Below, in pieces: positions 37,650 through 47,062 of a DNA stretch of 64,000 nt. A program made the translations under genes and the position numbers. Origin of the DNA: Leptospira kobayashii (GTDB lineage Bacteria; Spirochaetota; Leptospiria; Leptospirales; Leptospiraceae); NCBI RefSeq assembly GCF_003114835.2, contig NZ_AP025028.1, positions 3,376,001-3,440,000 on the forward strand, given 5' to 3'. The notes under the pieces are model-generated. The model was not told the origin of the DNA and did no database searches. It worked only from the letters and a program-made list of their open reading frames with translations. The number at the start of each line of letters is the position of its first letter. The stretch's first letter is position 1.

Positions 37650-39104
37650 ATGGTCGCAAAAAAAAATTCTAAAACAAAAACCACCCCTTTGAAAATCGAA
37701 CTTCCCAAACCGGAAAAAGTGGAAGCTTGGGGAATGAACAAGTATTCTTTAAGCTCTGTTTTGCGACCAACGACCGAAGAAGAAATTCAAAGTATTTTTC
37801 AAAATGCGAATCTTACAGGAACCAAGATCGCACTGCGAGGAGGAGGATGCAGTTATGGAGATGCCTCCATCAACAGCGAAGGAATTGTTTTGGATTTGAC
37901 CGAGTTCAATAAAGTATTGAATTTCGATACGAAAACCGGAATCATTACGGTTCAATCCGGAGCGAGAATCAAAGACCTCTGGGAAACGGGCATTGAAAAA
38001 GGTTTTTGGCCGCCGGTTGTTTCCGGAACGATGATGCCTACCGTCGGCGGAGCACTTTCCATGAACATTCACGGAAAGAACAATTTCAAAGTAGGAACCA
38101 TCGGAGAACATGTAAAGGAATTCACATTCCTCACTGCCAAAGGTGAAATTTTAAAATGTTCTCCCAAAACAAATTCGGATCTATTCTATTCCGCCATCTC
38201 CGGCTTTGGGATGTTAGGTTGTTTTCTAACAGTACAAATCAAAATGAAACCGATTTATTCGGGCAAGATGCGGGTATTTCCCGTTCTTGTAAAAAACTTC
38301 GATGAACTTTTCGATTATTTTGAAAAAGAATACAAATCTTCCGATTATCTGGTGGGTTGGATTGATGCGTTTGCAAGCGGTACGGCTATGGGGCGGGGGC
38401 AAATTCATAAAGCAGTCAATCTAAGCGAAGGGGAAGATCCTGATTTTCCGGATAACTGCCGTTTGGATAGACAACATCTTCCTTCACGACTTTTCGGAAT
38501 CATTCCTAAAAAATGGATGTGGATTCTAATGAGACCTTTCAGTTTTAATTTGGGAATGCGACTGATTAATTTTGCGAAGTATATTGCGAGTATTCTTGTG
38601 AATAACAAACCTTATCTTCAAGGTCATGCGGAATATGCATTTCTACTGGACTATGTTCCCAATTGGAAATTCGTTTATAAACCTGGAGCGATGATCCAAT
38701 ACCAGGTATTCATTCCGAAAGAAACCGCAAAAGAAGCTATGAAGGAAATCTTTTCTCTGGGCCAATCTTACGGAATCATAAACTACCTATCCGTATTTAA
38801 AAAACACAAACCTGATCCCTTTTTACTCACCCATGCGGTGGATGGATTTTCCATGGCAATGGATTTTCCGGTAACAAGATCCAATAAGGAAAAATTATGG
38901 AATCTATGTTATGCGATGGATGAAGTGGTTTTAAAGGCGGGAGGACGTTTCTACTTCGCAAAAGATTCCACACTTCGCAAGAGAGTGATGGAAAGTTATT
39001 TTCCGAAAGCAAACCTGAAAAAGTTTTATGCTATGAAAAAGAAATACGATCCGAAAGGGATTTTACAAACGGATCTTTATAAGAGAATTTTTCTCACGGA
39101 CTAA
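37650..39104 (+). CDS. FAD-linked oxidoreductase, DprE1-like
   Basis: 484 residues of the vanillyl-alcohol-oxidase/PCMH fold. FAD-binding blocks: [15 protein letters not shown] (residues 50-64), [21 protein letters not shown], and [15 protein letters not shown]; the C-terminal lid ends with [18 protein letters not shown] recognise the general layout of DprE1/aldonolactone-oxidase relatives; DprE1's Cys387 equivalent cannot be aligned by eye. Co-translated with the SDR upstream. There is no signal peptide. The substrate might be a polyprenyl-phosphate sugar; a plain sugar-acid oxidase is the alternative. Confidence 0.8.
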   Translation: MVAKKNSKTKTTPLKIELPKPEKVEAWGMNKYSLSSVLRPTTEEEIQSIFQNANLTGTKIALRGGGCSYGDASINSEGIVLDLTEFNKVLNFDTKTGIITVQSGARIKDLWETGIEKGFWPPVVSGTMMPTVGGALSMNIHGKNNFKVGTIGEHVKEFTFLTAKGEILKCSPKTNSDLFYSAISGFGMLGCFLTVQIKMKPIYSGKMRVFPVLVKNFDELFDYFEKEYKSSDYLVGWIDAFASGTAMGRGQIHKAVNLSEGEDPDFPDNCRLDRQHLPSRLFGIIPKKWMWILMRPFSFNLGMRLINFAKYIASILVNNKPYLQGHAEYAFLLDYVPNWKFVYKPGAMIQYQVFIPKETAKEAMKEIFSLGQSYGIINYLSVFKKHKPDPFLLTHAVDGFSMAMDFPVTRSNKEKLWNLCYAMDEVVLKAGGRFYFAKDSTLRKRVMESYFPKANLKKFYAMKKKYDPKGILQTDLYKRIFLTD

Positions 39105-39127
39105 AAACAAAAATTGGGATGGCGGAC

Positions 39128-40633
39128 TTAAGGAAGAAATTTGCCGTCTTCCCAATTTTTTAAAAAACCAACCATATACTCTCTGAGCTCCGTTTGCAAA
39201 CGAAAACTCTCCTCGGGGTTTCTACCCGAAGCCTGGATCTGAACCGTGATATAATTCGGACTCGTTTCTATAATTTGAATTCCGAATGTAGCGCCGCTAA
39301 AAAGAGGGTGATCCAATACGAACCGAGTCGCTTCTTTTTTCAGTATCTCAATAGGAGTTTCATAACGAACGTATAACAAAACATTGCCGATCGTTTCCGA
39401 ACTGATCTTTGTCCAATTCTCAAACGGCTTTTCCAAAAAATAGGAAATAGGAACGATGAGTCTGCGCAGATCTTTCGTGCGAATCACAATGAATGTAAAA
39501 TGAATTTCTTCGACGAGTCCGAATTCCTTTTCCACCACAACATTGTCCCCGATGCGAACCGGTTGAGTCAAAACCAACTGAATCCCTGCAAACACAGTCC
39601 CTAATGTTTTTTGAGCCGCAAGACCGAGTGCGATTCCCGCAAGTCCTGCGGATGCAAGCAAAGAAACTCCGAATTGTTTCGCCTCGTCAAACTGCATAAA
39701 TACCACGGACATTCCGATCAAAATCAAAATCAGCTTTAAAGTTCTTCTGATAACGACGGAACTGGTTTTGAATTTTTTATGTTCAAGAATATCGGTCTCC
39801 GTATCACCACCTAACTTTGTTTCTAGTAAGTCGGAAAACAAGTCGACTGACTTGTAAAGGAACCATAAAAAACTAAAAATCAACATCCCGTTCAAGGAAG
39901 ATTGTAAAAATTGTTTGGGAGAGTATGCTAAATCCAATCCCTCTTTTAAGATGGTGAGTAAAATTCCAAACCAGAAAAGTCTTGCAGGTTTACGCAAAGC
40001 CAAAAGAAAATCGTTCAGATTTTCCGAACTCTTCAGTAAAATCTTCCCACCGATAAAATGGGAAACGGACTCAAACAAAAAAGATAACACAAACGATAGG
40101 GAAATCACAAAAGCAAGGCCGATCCATTGCCAGGACTCGACTCCTAAAAAACTGAAATAAGAAATCGAATCGGGAATCCAACGTTTCCAAGCAGGAGGAT
40201 GGTACATATCGTACAGAACATCCACCGCATTCACGGTGCTTTTGGAAATTTTCCAAACCCTTTCCCCGTTTTGCAAAATAGGATGGATGATGATGGGAAC
40301 GGTCCTTTCTCCGAAAGGAATGGAACCTATCCGCAAAGGGTTTTGATTTTTTTTAGATTCTTCCTCTTTAGGAACGGAATCCCAATCGATCCATAAAAAA
40401 CGATCGAACAGATATCTTAACTTTTCGGCATCTAACTCTTGTTTCTCTTCGCTTACTACGGATGGAAATTCCAATGCTTCCTTTGCCTTCGCAAATTGAC
40501 GGGATTCGGTATACTGATAGAAAAAATCCAAACTATGAAAGGGAGAACGAAGCGGCCCTTCCGTCTCAAGACCTTCCGCACCAACGGACAAAGCCGAAAA
40601 AAAGAAAATAAGAGAGTATATAAAAAATTTCAT
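39128..40633 (-). CDS. MscS-family mechanosensitive channel
   Basis: 501 residues with a signal peptide and a periplasmic N-terminal region of about 150 residues, then four membrane segments and the MscS core: SAGLAGIALGLAAQKTLG (pore-lining helix), RIGDNVVVEKEFGLVEEI and FTFIVIRTKDLRRLIVP (beta domain). The C-terminal alpha/beta vestibule ends the protein. The long periplasmic leader groups it with the larger MscS-type proteins. It is the last gene of the minus-strand envelope operon, 15 bases after the LptG/F-like gene. It releases osmolytes under hypo-osmotic stress. Confidence 0.9.
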   Translation of the reverse strand: MKFFIYSLIFFFSALSVGAEGLETEGPLRSPFHSLDFFYQYTESRQFAKAKEALEFPSVVSEEKQELDAEKLRYLFDRFLWIDWDSVPKEEESKKNQNPLRIGSIPFGERTVPIIIHPILQNGERVWKISKSTVNAVDVLYDMYHPPAWKRWIPDSISYFSFLGVESWQWIGLAFVISLSFVLSFLFESVSHFIGGKILLKSSENLNDFLLALRKPARLFWFGILLTILKEGLDLAYSPKQFLQSSLNGMLIFSFLWFLYKSVDLFSDLLETKLGGDTETDILEHKKFKTSSVVIRRTLKLILILIGMSVVFMQFDEAKQFGVSLLASAGLAGIALGLAAQKTLGTVFAGIQLVLTQPVRIGDNVVVEKEFGLVEEIHFTFIVIRTKDLRRLIVPISYFLEKPFENWTKISSETIGNVLLYVRYETPIEILKKEATRFVLDHPLFSGATFGIQIIETSPNYITVQIQASGRNPEESFRLQTELREYMVGFLKNWEDGKFLP

Positions 40634-40648
40634 ATCGCCTGGATCCGA

Positions 40649-41791
40649 TCAGATATTCATTTTTTTATAAAATACATAAGCAAAGATAATAAACATCACC
40701 GGAGTGATCCATATCCCGAACCAGATGGGAAGTCCTCCGTTCTCCGCTAAAGTTTTCATCGTAGAATATAGAATATAATACAAAAGCACGACTGCGATCG
40801 TAAGTCCCAAGGATGCAACACCTGCGGATCGTTTGGTGATCGCACCGGCCAGAGCACCTAAAGCAACCACGATAAAAGACATGAGAGGCATTGCAAATGC
40901 GGCGTGTCTATGTACGATCACATCGCGATAAGGGATCCCTTTTCCGATTCTGGATTCGATCTCTTCCGCAAGCTCGAAAAAATTCATCTCTTCGGGATTC
41001 CGCGTAGGACGGGAAAAGTATTTTATATCTTCCGGGAATGGATATGTTCTCTCGGGGATATTTTCGCGGGATACTACTTCCAAATCCTTATTGAATTTTA
41101 CTTCTTCCACATCATATAAAATCCATTGATGCGGGGATTCTATGAATTTTGCTTTTTGAGAAGATACTGTAAATACGGGAAGACCGTCCTCGGAGATTTC
41201 GATATAATTGAATCCTCCCTTAACCGTATTTTCCTTTTCATCGATCCAATACACATAATAGAATCCGTTCTTTCCTTTCACGTGGAATTGATAGACGAAA
41301 TCAATCAGTTTGTTGGCACCTTTGGCCATATAACTGTATTGAATTTGCGCTTGTTTGTTGGCAGGAATCACGACAAACTGTTGAAAGAAAGTCATAAAGA
41401 GCCACATACAAAAACCGAAAAACAAAATAGGAGTGATGATCCGGAGAAAGGAAACTCCTGCAACCATTATGGCAACTAACTCCTTATTTACGCTGTACTG
41501 ACCTACTACAAAACAAACGGAAAACATAAGTGCGGGAGATACGACTTGCACGAGCATTCCCGGAACGGAGTATAAAATATATAAATACACATGGGATTGT
41601 TGTACTTTGGAAGATACCAGATATTTCATATTATTGGTAAATTCATAGATGATGATCATCGAAGTGAGTAGAATCAAAGTACCTAAAAAGTTTTTCAAAA
41701 AATCGAAAAACAAATAGCGATCCAAAATCCGAAACGGAATGAATTCCCGTTTAAACCAAGTAAAAGGTGTTAAAAATAAATTTAATGTCAT
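40649..41791 (-). CDS. LPS-export permease of the LptF/LptG (YjgP/YjgQ) family
   Basis: 380 residues with six membrane segments, three on each side of a periplasmic beta-jellyroll (about 120-270), typical for LptF/LptG. The N-terminal block ILDRYLFFDFLKNFLGTL is the family signature. With LptB these permeases extract LPS from the inner membrane. Whether it is LptF or LptG cannot be told without comparison; the partner is not in this window. Its ATG overlaps the end of the PP2C gene. Confidence 0.87.
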   Translation of the reverse strand: MTLNLFLTPFTWFKREFIPFRILDRYLFFDFLKNFLGTLILLTSMIIIYEFTNNMKYLVSSKVQQSHVYLYILYSVPGMLVQVVSPALMFSVCFVVGQYSVNKELVAIMVAGVSFLRIITPILFFGFCMWLFMTFFQQFVVIPANKQAQIQYSYMAKGANKLIDFVYQFHVKGKNGFYYVYWIDEKENTVKGGFNYIEISEDGLPVFTVSSQKAKFIESPHQWILYDVEEVKFNKDLEVVSRENIPERTYPFPEDIKYFSRPTRNPEEMNFFELAEEIESRIGKGIPYRDVIVHRHAAFAMPLMSFIVVALGALAGAITKRSAGVASLGLTIAVVLLYYILYSTMKTLAENGGLPIWFGIWITPVMFIIFAYVFYKKMNI

Positions 41792-43080
41792 TGAAGTTCA
41801 AGTAAAAGCATACTCATATCATCGGATGCGGATTCCTTGGAATAGGCAGTCACATCTTCGAAAAGTGCGTTTAATAATGTTTCTCCTTTTTTATCGAAAT
41901 GGTTTTTGATACTGTTTACAAGATTCTCTTCTCCGAAAATCTCATCTTCTTCATCAAAAACTTCTATCATTCCGTCGGAGTAAAACAAAAGTCTATCTCC
42001 TTCTTCCAAAACCCTGGAATAATTTCTAAGCTTAGGTTCCAACATGGATACAATCAATCTTCCGCTTCCTTCTAAAAACTGAAATTTTCCGTCCGTTTTC
42101 AAATGCAAAAGAGGAGGATGACCCGCATAGGAATAACTGATCTTTTTCGTCTCGGGAAAATAATAAACAACAACGGCACTGATATGGTTGGTTGTGACTA
42201 AGTTTTTCAAATCCTCGTGCATGGACTTCAAACAAGTCGCCGGTTCCTCTTCCACAGCATGGATGTTAAACGCCAGCACTGCCATGGCGGAAACCATTGC
42301 GGATGCAATTCCATGACCGGAAACATCGGCAAAAAAAATAGCGATGCTGCCGTCGGATCTTAATTTATAACTGATCGCATCTCCCCCCACTTTTTCAAAG
42401 GAACGAAAAAACGAAGTGAATTTGGTATTTGGAATTTTCGGCCAAGTAGTTGTAACGAGATTGTTCTGTATTTCCTGAGCAAGTTCCAAATCACGGGAAA
42501 CCCGATCGTGAAAAAGTTTCAATTGGGATTCCGAATCTCTTAATTTTGCAACGGAACCAAGTCTTACATTCAAAGTAAGATAAGATACGATCGCCGGGGT
42601 GATGATGGATGTGATATAAAGAGAAAGATCTACTTGCGGGTCTACCGTATAAATCCCTACAAGAATTCCTGCAGACGAAACAGACACCAAATAATTCACA
42701 AGCCATCTGCGATCTACAAAACTCACTCCGATACAACTGATCACCATAACCATACCGATCAGATAACCGACGAAAAGCGAGTTCCAATAAAGTAGAGCAA
42801 GAGAATGCGTACTCATTGTATAAAAAAACACAAGAGTAATCGATTGGATGTATCTGCGAATCAGAAAGGAAAAATAAGAGAGAAGAAAAAAAGCGAATGT
42901 AACGCCGGAGTGAACGATTCGAATCCACTTCGGATCATAGAGGCCTTGTTCTTCGGTGGGGGCAAAAATTCCAAAAGCAATAAATGCGGAAAATACTCCA
43001 AGGCAAATCCTTGCGATTTTCAACACTTCCTGGTCCAATTGGAACTTGTCGGATTCTCTCCTATTTAGCTTCATGCTCAT
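41788..43080 (-). CDS. Membrane-anchored PP2C/SpoIIE-type phosphatase
   Basis: 430 residues: six hydrophobic segments in the first 175 residues, a helical linker (DRVSRDLELAQEIQNNL, the usual RsbU lead-in) and a PP2C domain with FADVSGHGIASAMV and LLFYSDGMIEVFD carrying the metal aspartates, ending DDMSMLLLEL. The expected GGD block is GGDAISYKL, so the catalytic site is complete. The target should be a STAS-domain protein. It sits in an operon with PBP1C, LptG/F-like and MscS genes, pointing to envelope-stress signalling. Confidence 0.88.
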   Translation of the reverse strand: MSMKLNRRESDKFQLDQEVLKIARICLGVFSAFIAFGIFAPTEEQGLYDPKWIRIVHSGVTFAFFLLSYFSFLIRRYIQSITLVFFYTMSTHSLALLYWNSLFVGYLIGMVMVISCIGVSFVDRRWLVNYLVSVSSAGILVGIYTVDPQVDLSLYITSIITPAIVSYLTLNVRLGSVAKLRDSESQLKLFHDRVSRDLELAQEIQNNLVTTTWPKIPNTKFTSFFRSFEKVGGDAISYKLRSDGSIAIFFADVSGHGIASAMVSAMAVLAFNIHAVEEEPATCLKSMHEDLKNLVTTNHISAVVVYYFPETKKISYSYAGHPPLLHLKTDGKFQFLEGSGRLIVSMLEPKLRNYSRVLEEGDRLLFYSDGMIEVFDEEDEIFGEENLVNSIKNHFDKKGETLLNALFEDVTAYSKESASDDMSMLLLELQ

Positions 43081-43102
43081 TCCATATTAAACAACTCCGG
43101 TC

Positions 43103-43519
43103 TCATTTAGAACCAAATTTTTCCCGAAAAACATCGGGAATCTGGGAAGGTTTTTGAAGTTCAAAATCAAACCAGATAAAACTGGCGTGTCCCGTCAGGA
43201 CACAATCGTCCGTTTGATTCCACATGGAACATACAACTGTAAAAGCGCGGGATGAAATGGAATCCACTTCCAGGGAAACTTCCAATGTAGCGGGAAATAC
43301 AACTTGTTTTCGATAGTCCATATCCAAATGGGTCAGTACGGGACCGAACCTAACCGGCTTTAGAGGAGAATCCCAAAGAGATTCCGCGGTAAAATAATCC
43401 GCACGAGCAGTCTCAAAATATCTAACATAAGTTACATTGTTGACATGTCCGAAGGCGTCCATCTCTCCCCATGCCACTTTTTGAAAATAACTGTGTTTGT
43501 ATTTGGCGGGTTTTCCCAT
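43103..43519 (-). CDS. Acyl-CoA thioesterase, 4HBT hot-dog fold
   Basis: 138 residues. WGEMDAFGHVNNVTYVRYFETAR holds the catalytic Asp (in MDAFGHVNN) and the helix of the 4-hydroxybenzoyl-CoA thioesterase fold. Substrate range cannot be read from sequence; YbgC-type relatives act on short or medium acyl-CoA and associate with the envelope Tol-Pal genes. It is 9 bases after pbpC and 22 before the PP2C gene in the same operon. Confidence 0.85.
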   Translation of the reverse strand: MGKPAKYKHSYFQKVAWGEMDAFGHVNNVTYVRYFETARADYFTAESLWDSPLKPVRFGPVLTHLDMDYRKQVVFPATLEVSLEVDSISSRAFTVVCSMWNQTDDCVLTGHASFIWFDFELQKPSQIPDVFREKFGSK

Positions 43520-43528
43520 CTTTACTCC

Positions 43529-45676
43529 CTAACGAACTTCGAACGAAACTTGATCCAACACTTTTCCACTTTGATCCAAGAGCTCCAATTGGAAATTGCC
43601 TTTTTCCAAGTTCCAAAAAAAAGGTTCCGTAGCCGGTCCGAGGATTTTTTTATTCAAAGACCAATTTGAATTTTTTTCATACCGATTCAGTTTGAATAAG
43701 ATTTTTTGTCTTCCTTTCGGGATATCGGGATCATCTGCAAAAACGGTCTGATCCGCAGGCGAAATGATTTTCGGCGGAATTTTGATTTTGGAAACAGGAA
43801 ACGTTTCCATAGACTCGTCTTCCAAACCCTTTTCATAGTACGTCTGTTTGTTGGTATTGTAAAAAACATTTTCAGGAGGCTTCGGATAGAGGGAAGGAGT
43901 TTCCGAATGAAGGAATTCCATCACATCCCTCCAGACAGGAGCGGCGCCGGCGATACCGGAAACATCTTTCATGGGTAAACCTTTCGCATTTCCCACCCAA
44001 ACTCCGACCGTGTATTCGCCGGAATAACCGATACACCAATTGTCTCTCATATCTTGACTCGTTCCCGTTTTCACCGCAGTGAAAAACGATGTGGATAGAT
44101 GATTTTCCCAACCGAAACTTGGAGCACGCGCTTCCCTATCGGAAAGAATACTAGTAATTAAAAATGCCACCTCGGGACGAAAGATAATATTTTCTTCCGG
44201 CAAAATTTCATCGGAAGATGTCCGCCTATCTTTCGAAACTTCACCTAACTCTTCGAATCGAACCTTCGGCTCGGAATAAATTCCTGCATTGGCAAACGTT
44301 CGATAAGCGTTCGTTAATTCCCAAAGACTGACATCCGCCGTTCCCAAAGCGAGAGAAGGTCCGTAAAATTCGGGATAAGCGAGTTCCTTAAATCCCAGTT
44401 TGGATAATGTGTTTATGAATTTTCCCATATCCAAATAAGAAAGAGTTCTTACCGCAGGAATATTCAGGGAAGAACCGAGGCTTTGTTTTACCGTCACCTT
44501 ACCCTGGTAAGATTTATCATAATTCAAAGGCCGGTAAATCCCACGAAATACGGGAATATCGGTCGGCGCATCATTCAGAATGGAACCGGGAGTGAGTTTT
44601 TTTTCCTGAAAACTTTGAGCATATACGAAAGGTTTGAGAGTGGAACCGGCTTGTCTTTTGGTTTGAATCAAATCAAGATAAGACACTTCGCTTGCACTAC
44701 CCTGGTTTCCCAGATAACCCAGCACTTGTCCCGTTCGGTTGTGCAATACAAGCACGGCACCATCGGTAACATTCTGAGAACGAAGCGGGGAAATATGAGA
44801 AACAAGTATCTTTGCAATCCTATCCTGCAGACTTTTGGAAAGGGATGTTTTTTCACCATTGGAAATTCCTTTCTGAATGGAATAAGCTCCGAACTGTGGC
44901 GCAAAACTCGGATTAGCTGAGAACTCCATTCCCTTAAAAAACGATTTCTTAGCTGTCAATTCCAAAGAATCACAATCCTGAAATGTTTGTCCTTCCGTCT
45001 TTTTCTTGAGAATGCAGGCCCTCTCTATGATTTTTTCCAGATTCGCTTCGGGAGCACGGATTAAAACCGAAAGTATATAAGATTCATTAGGCGACAAATA
45101 TTCGGGATCTTTTTGAAAAAGTCCCAAGCTCGCGGAATGGATTCCTTTCAATTCCCCCTTAAAATAAATCAAATTGAGATAAGCGGTCAGAATTTCTTCT
45201 TTCGACCAGGCCTCTTCCAAATCCATTGCTCTTTGGATTTGTTTCATTTTTTGGAAAAAACTACGCCTTCCCTTTTCCGGCTTCAGATCTCCATCCAAGA
45301 GGGAAACCAGTTGCATCGTAATGGTAGAACCGCCCCGAAGATTTCCCCCGCGAAATTTCTCCCAAACGGATCCGATAAAAGCAAGACTATCCACTCCTTT
45401 ATGTTCCCGAAAATTCTTATCTTCGCTGAGAAGAATGGCATCGATTGTATGTTTGGCGAGAGTTTCCGAAGGTATCCAGGAAAGAGAACGATAATTATGT
45501 AATGTACGAATGGATTGGAGTTTTTCTCCGTTTCTATCAAGAATTAGAATATCGGAAGGGAGATAGGAAGAGCGGACTTCTTCAAAACGAGGGAATGCAA
45601 AAAGAGAAATACTATAACTGTAAGATAGCAGAAAAAAAAGAAGTTTGAATCTTTCTTTTCGAAACAAAAGGATCAC
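43529..45676 (-). CDS. pbpC: Penicillin-binding protein 1C (bifunctional transglycosylase/transpeptidase)
   Basis: 715 residues: N-terminal membrane anchor, GT51 transglycosylase domain with ILLSEDKNFREHKGVD (catalytic Glu) and GGSTITMQL, then a transpeptidase domain with AGSTLKPFVYAQ (active-site Ser), SSLNIPAVR (SxN) and KTGTSQDMRDNWCIGYSG (KTG). The C-terminal 110 residues are the PBP1C-type beta domain (IISPADQTVF). It polymerises and cross-links peptidoglycan in the periplasm; PBP1C proteins lack strong penicillin binding in some bacteria. Its start overlaps the rsmD stop by 4 bases. Confidence 0.9.
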   Translation of the reverse strand: MILLFRKERFKLLFFLLSYSYSISLFAFPRFEEVRSSYLPSDILILDRNGEKLQSIRTLHNYRSLSWIPSETLAKHTIDAILLSEDKNFREHKGVDSLAFIGSVWEKFRGGNLRGGSTITMQLVSLLDGDLKPEKGRRSFFQKMKQIQRAMDLEEAWSKEEILTAYLNLIYFKGELKGIHSASLGLFQKDPEYLSPNESYILSVLIRAPEANLEKIIERACILKKKTEGQTFQDCDSLELTAKKSFFKGMEFSANPSFAPQFGAYSIQKGISNGEKTSLSKSLQDRIAKILVSHISPLRSQNVTDGAVLVLHNRTGQVLGYLGNQGSASEVSYLDLIQTKRQAGSTLKPFVYAQSFQEKKLTPGSILNDAPTDIPVFRGIYRPLNYDKSYQGKVTVKQSLGSSLNIPAVRTLSYLDMGKFINTLSKLGFKELAYPEFYGPSLALGTADVSLWELTNAYRTFANAGIYSEPKVRFEELGEVSKDRRTSSDEILPEENIIFRPEVAFLITSILSDREARAPSFGWENHLSTSFFTAVKTGTSQDMRDNWCIGYSGEYTVGVWVGNAKGLPMKDVSGIAGAAPVWRDVMEFLHSETPSLYPKPPENVFYNTNKQTYYEKGLEDESMETFPVSKIKIPPKIISPADQTVFADDPDIPKGRQKILFKLNRYEKNSNWSLNKKILGPATEPFFWNLEKGNFQLELLDQSGKVLDQVSFEVR

Positions 45677-46269
45677 ATCTCAAAGATAGTCTCAATCAAT
45701 GAATGGCTTCCATACTCTCTTTCCTTAAAAGGAACTTCCGACCAGATTTTATCGGATTTCTGGTGTTCCGGAATCTGACATAGAATGATGGAAGGCCGGG
45801 AAAGAGTGCTGCAATGTGCATATAGATTTTCAATCATATGTTTCATGCGATCGGGAGTTTCGGACCAATAAGTATAAGGAGGATCGAGATAGAATATATA
45901 TGCTTTTTCCGTCTCCTGCTCCCACTTTAACGCATGCTTGGTGGCATCCTTTCGGAACAATTTGACATTAGCGAGTCCTTTGAACAATTTCAGAAGTTTG
46001 CCGAACCGATCCTGATCCAATTCATAAACCAAAATTCTCGCAAAATCCAAGCTATACGCTTCCGCTGCAATCTGTCCGCTTCCCGAAAAATAATCGCAGA
46101 ACAAACAATCTTCCGCGCGTATATCCCAACCGGAAAGACGCGAATCGATCAGAGAAAAAATAGCTTTTTTGATCAGACTGTTGGTAAAGTTCTGGTGTCC
46201 CGAAATTTCATCCGGTGCGGAGATTTCTTTTCCTCTCCACTTTCCCGAGCCTACCCGCAAACTTTTCAA
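45673..46269 (-). CDS. rsmD: 16S rRNA (guanine966-N2)-methyltransferase RsmD
   Basis: 198 residues, usual length. N-terminal LRVGSGKWRGKEISAP matches RsmD; LFCDYFSGSGQIAAEAYS is the SAM-binding motif I (a divergent DLFAGSG), and YFYLDPPYTYW contains the DPPY catalytic motif (positions around 130). It methylates G966 of 16S rRNA in the small subunit. The gene overlaps neighbours by 4 bases on both sides, in the envelope operon. Confidence 0.88.
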   Translation of the reverse strand: MKSLRVGSGKWRGKEISAPDEISGHQNFTNSLIKKAIFSLIDSRLSGWDIRAEDCLFCDYFSGSGQIAAEAYSLDFARILVYELDQDRFGKLLKLFKGLANVKLFRKDATKHALKWEQETEKAYIFYLDPPYTYWSETPDRMKHMIENLYAHCSTLSRPSIILCQIPEHQKSDKIWSEVPFKEREYGSHSLIETIFEM

Positions 46270-46811
46270 TTTCCGACTTCTCTCCCGATTTCATTTTTAA
46301 GTGCAGTCATCTGTATTTTGTTTTTCTCGGAAGGATTGAGATTTTCCAATTCTTCCATTGCCCTTAAAGCCTCTTTCGGATTCTTTAATTCCAAAAGTCC
46401 CGCAGCCAAAATCAAAACCGCATCCACATAACGAGAATTAGTTTTTCCTTCCTTTTGAAACAGTCTACCCCATTTGATGAGGCTTTCGTATTCCCCAAGA
46501 ACCAATGCTCTTTCCATCACCAGATACAATGCATTAAAATAATGTGAACTGTCTTTGCCGGTAGGGGGCGGAAAATTCATCGCCTTGGCTTTGATTTTTT
46601 CCCAATCCTGTTCCGTCGCAACGTAGAGATAAAAAATCCTAGAGTCCCAGTTACCGGTTTTAGAATTTAAAATTTTTTCCGAAAGACGAGAGACCGTTTC
46701 GTAATTTCCCCTTTTGTATTCATCATACAAAGACTTAAAAGAAGTTTCCTCCGAAAAAAGAGGGGAAATGGAAAATAGGCAAATTACGTAAATGGAGAAA
46801 AAAAGATACAA
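46266..46811 (-). CDS. Exported TPR-like protein
   Basis: 181 residues starting with TTG at 46809-46811, one base after the previous stop; no ATG starts the frame. A signal peptide (YLFFSIYVICLFSISPLFS) is followed by helical pairs with TPR-like spacing (LYDEYKRGNYETVSRLSEKIL, AALLELKNPKEALRAMEELENLNP). No named family is recognised. It is the second gene of the operon and overlaps rsmD by 4 bases; a periplasmic scaffold role is only inferred. Confidence 0.62.
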   Translation of the reverse strand: MYLFFSIYVICLFSISPLFSEETSFKSLYDEYKRGNYETVSRLSEKILNSKTGNWDSRIFYLYVATEQDWEKIKAKAMNFPPPTGKDSSHYFNALYLVMERALVLGEYESLIKWGRLFQKEGKTNSRYVDAVLILAAGLLELKNPKEALRAMEELENLNPSEKNKIQMTALKNEIGREVGN

Positions 46812-46812
46812 A

Positions 46813-46992
46813 CTAAAGTTCTGTTATATTGGCAGATCCGCACATAGGGCAGATCAATTCCCAGGAATCGAGGTATTCGTCCTCCCCCTCTGCTTCCCAT
46901 CTATGGTCGCAGTCCTCACATGCATAGGTCACAACGTCTTCGTTGAGACTTTCTGCCTCAATTTCATCATCATCAAATAAATCATCTTCCAT
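46813..46992 (-). CDS. Small acidic zinc-ribbon protein
   Basis: 59 residues from ATG 46990-46992 (a GTG at 47001 is three codons upstream). The N-terminus is very acidic (MEDDLFDDDEIEAES), then CEDC and CPMC form a rubredoxin-like zinc knuckle separated by about 24 residues. It is similar in size to FmdB-like or TFIIS-like ribbons but I do not recognise a family. It is the first gene of the eight-gene envelope operon. A good -35/-10 pair overlaps its start, which would leave almost no leader on the transcript. Confidence 0.7.
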   Translation of the reverse strand: MEDDLFDDDEIEAESLNEDVVTYACEDCDHRWEAEGEDEYLDSWELICPMCGSANITEL

Positions 46993-47001
46993 AACACTCA
47001 C

Positions 47002-47030
47002 ACTAAATCATAAAGAAAAAGCCGTGTCAA
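47002..47030 (-). promoter_or_regulatory. Sigma-70-type promoter of the envelope operon
   Basis: On the minus strand TTGACA (47025-47030), 17 bases, then TTTAGT (47002-47007). The expected start of transcription is near 46995, only a few bases before the ATG at 46992, so the transcript would be nearly leaderless. The upstream GTG at 47001 would then lie outside it. Confidence 0.4.
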
Positions 47031-47062
47031 GTGGGGAGACTAAAAAAAAATGGAGACTATCT

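Noticed and set aside
46943..47062. 40-residue N-terminal extension of the TPR-like protein
   Set aside because: It overlaps the divergent gene and its promoter, is serine/lysine-rich without conservation cues, and the ATG at 47063 has GGAG.
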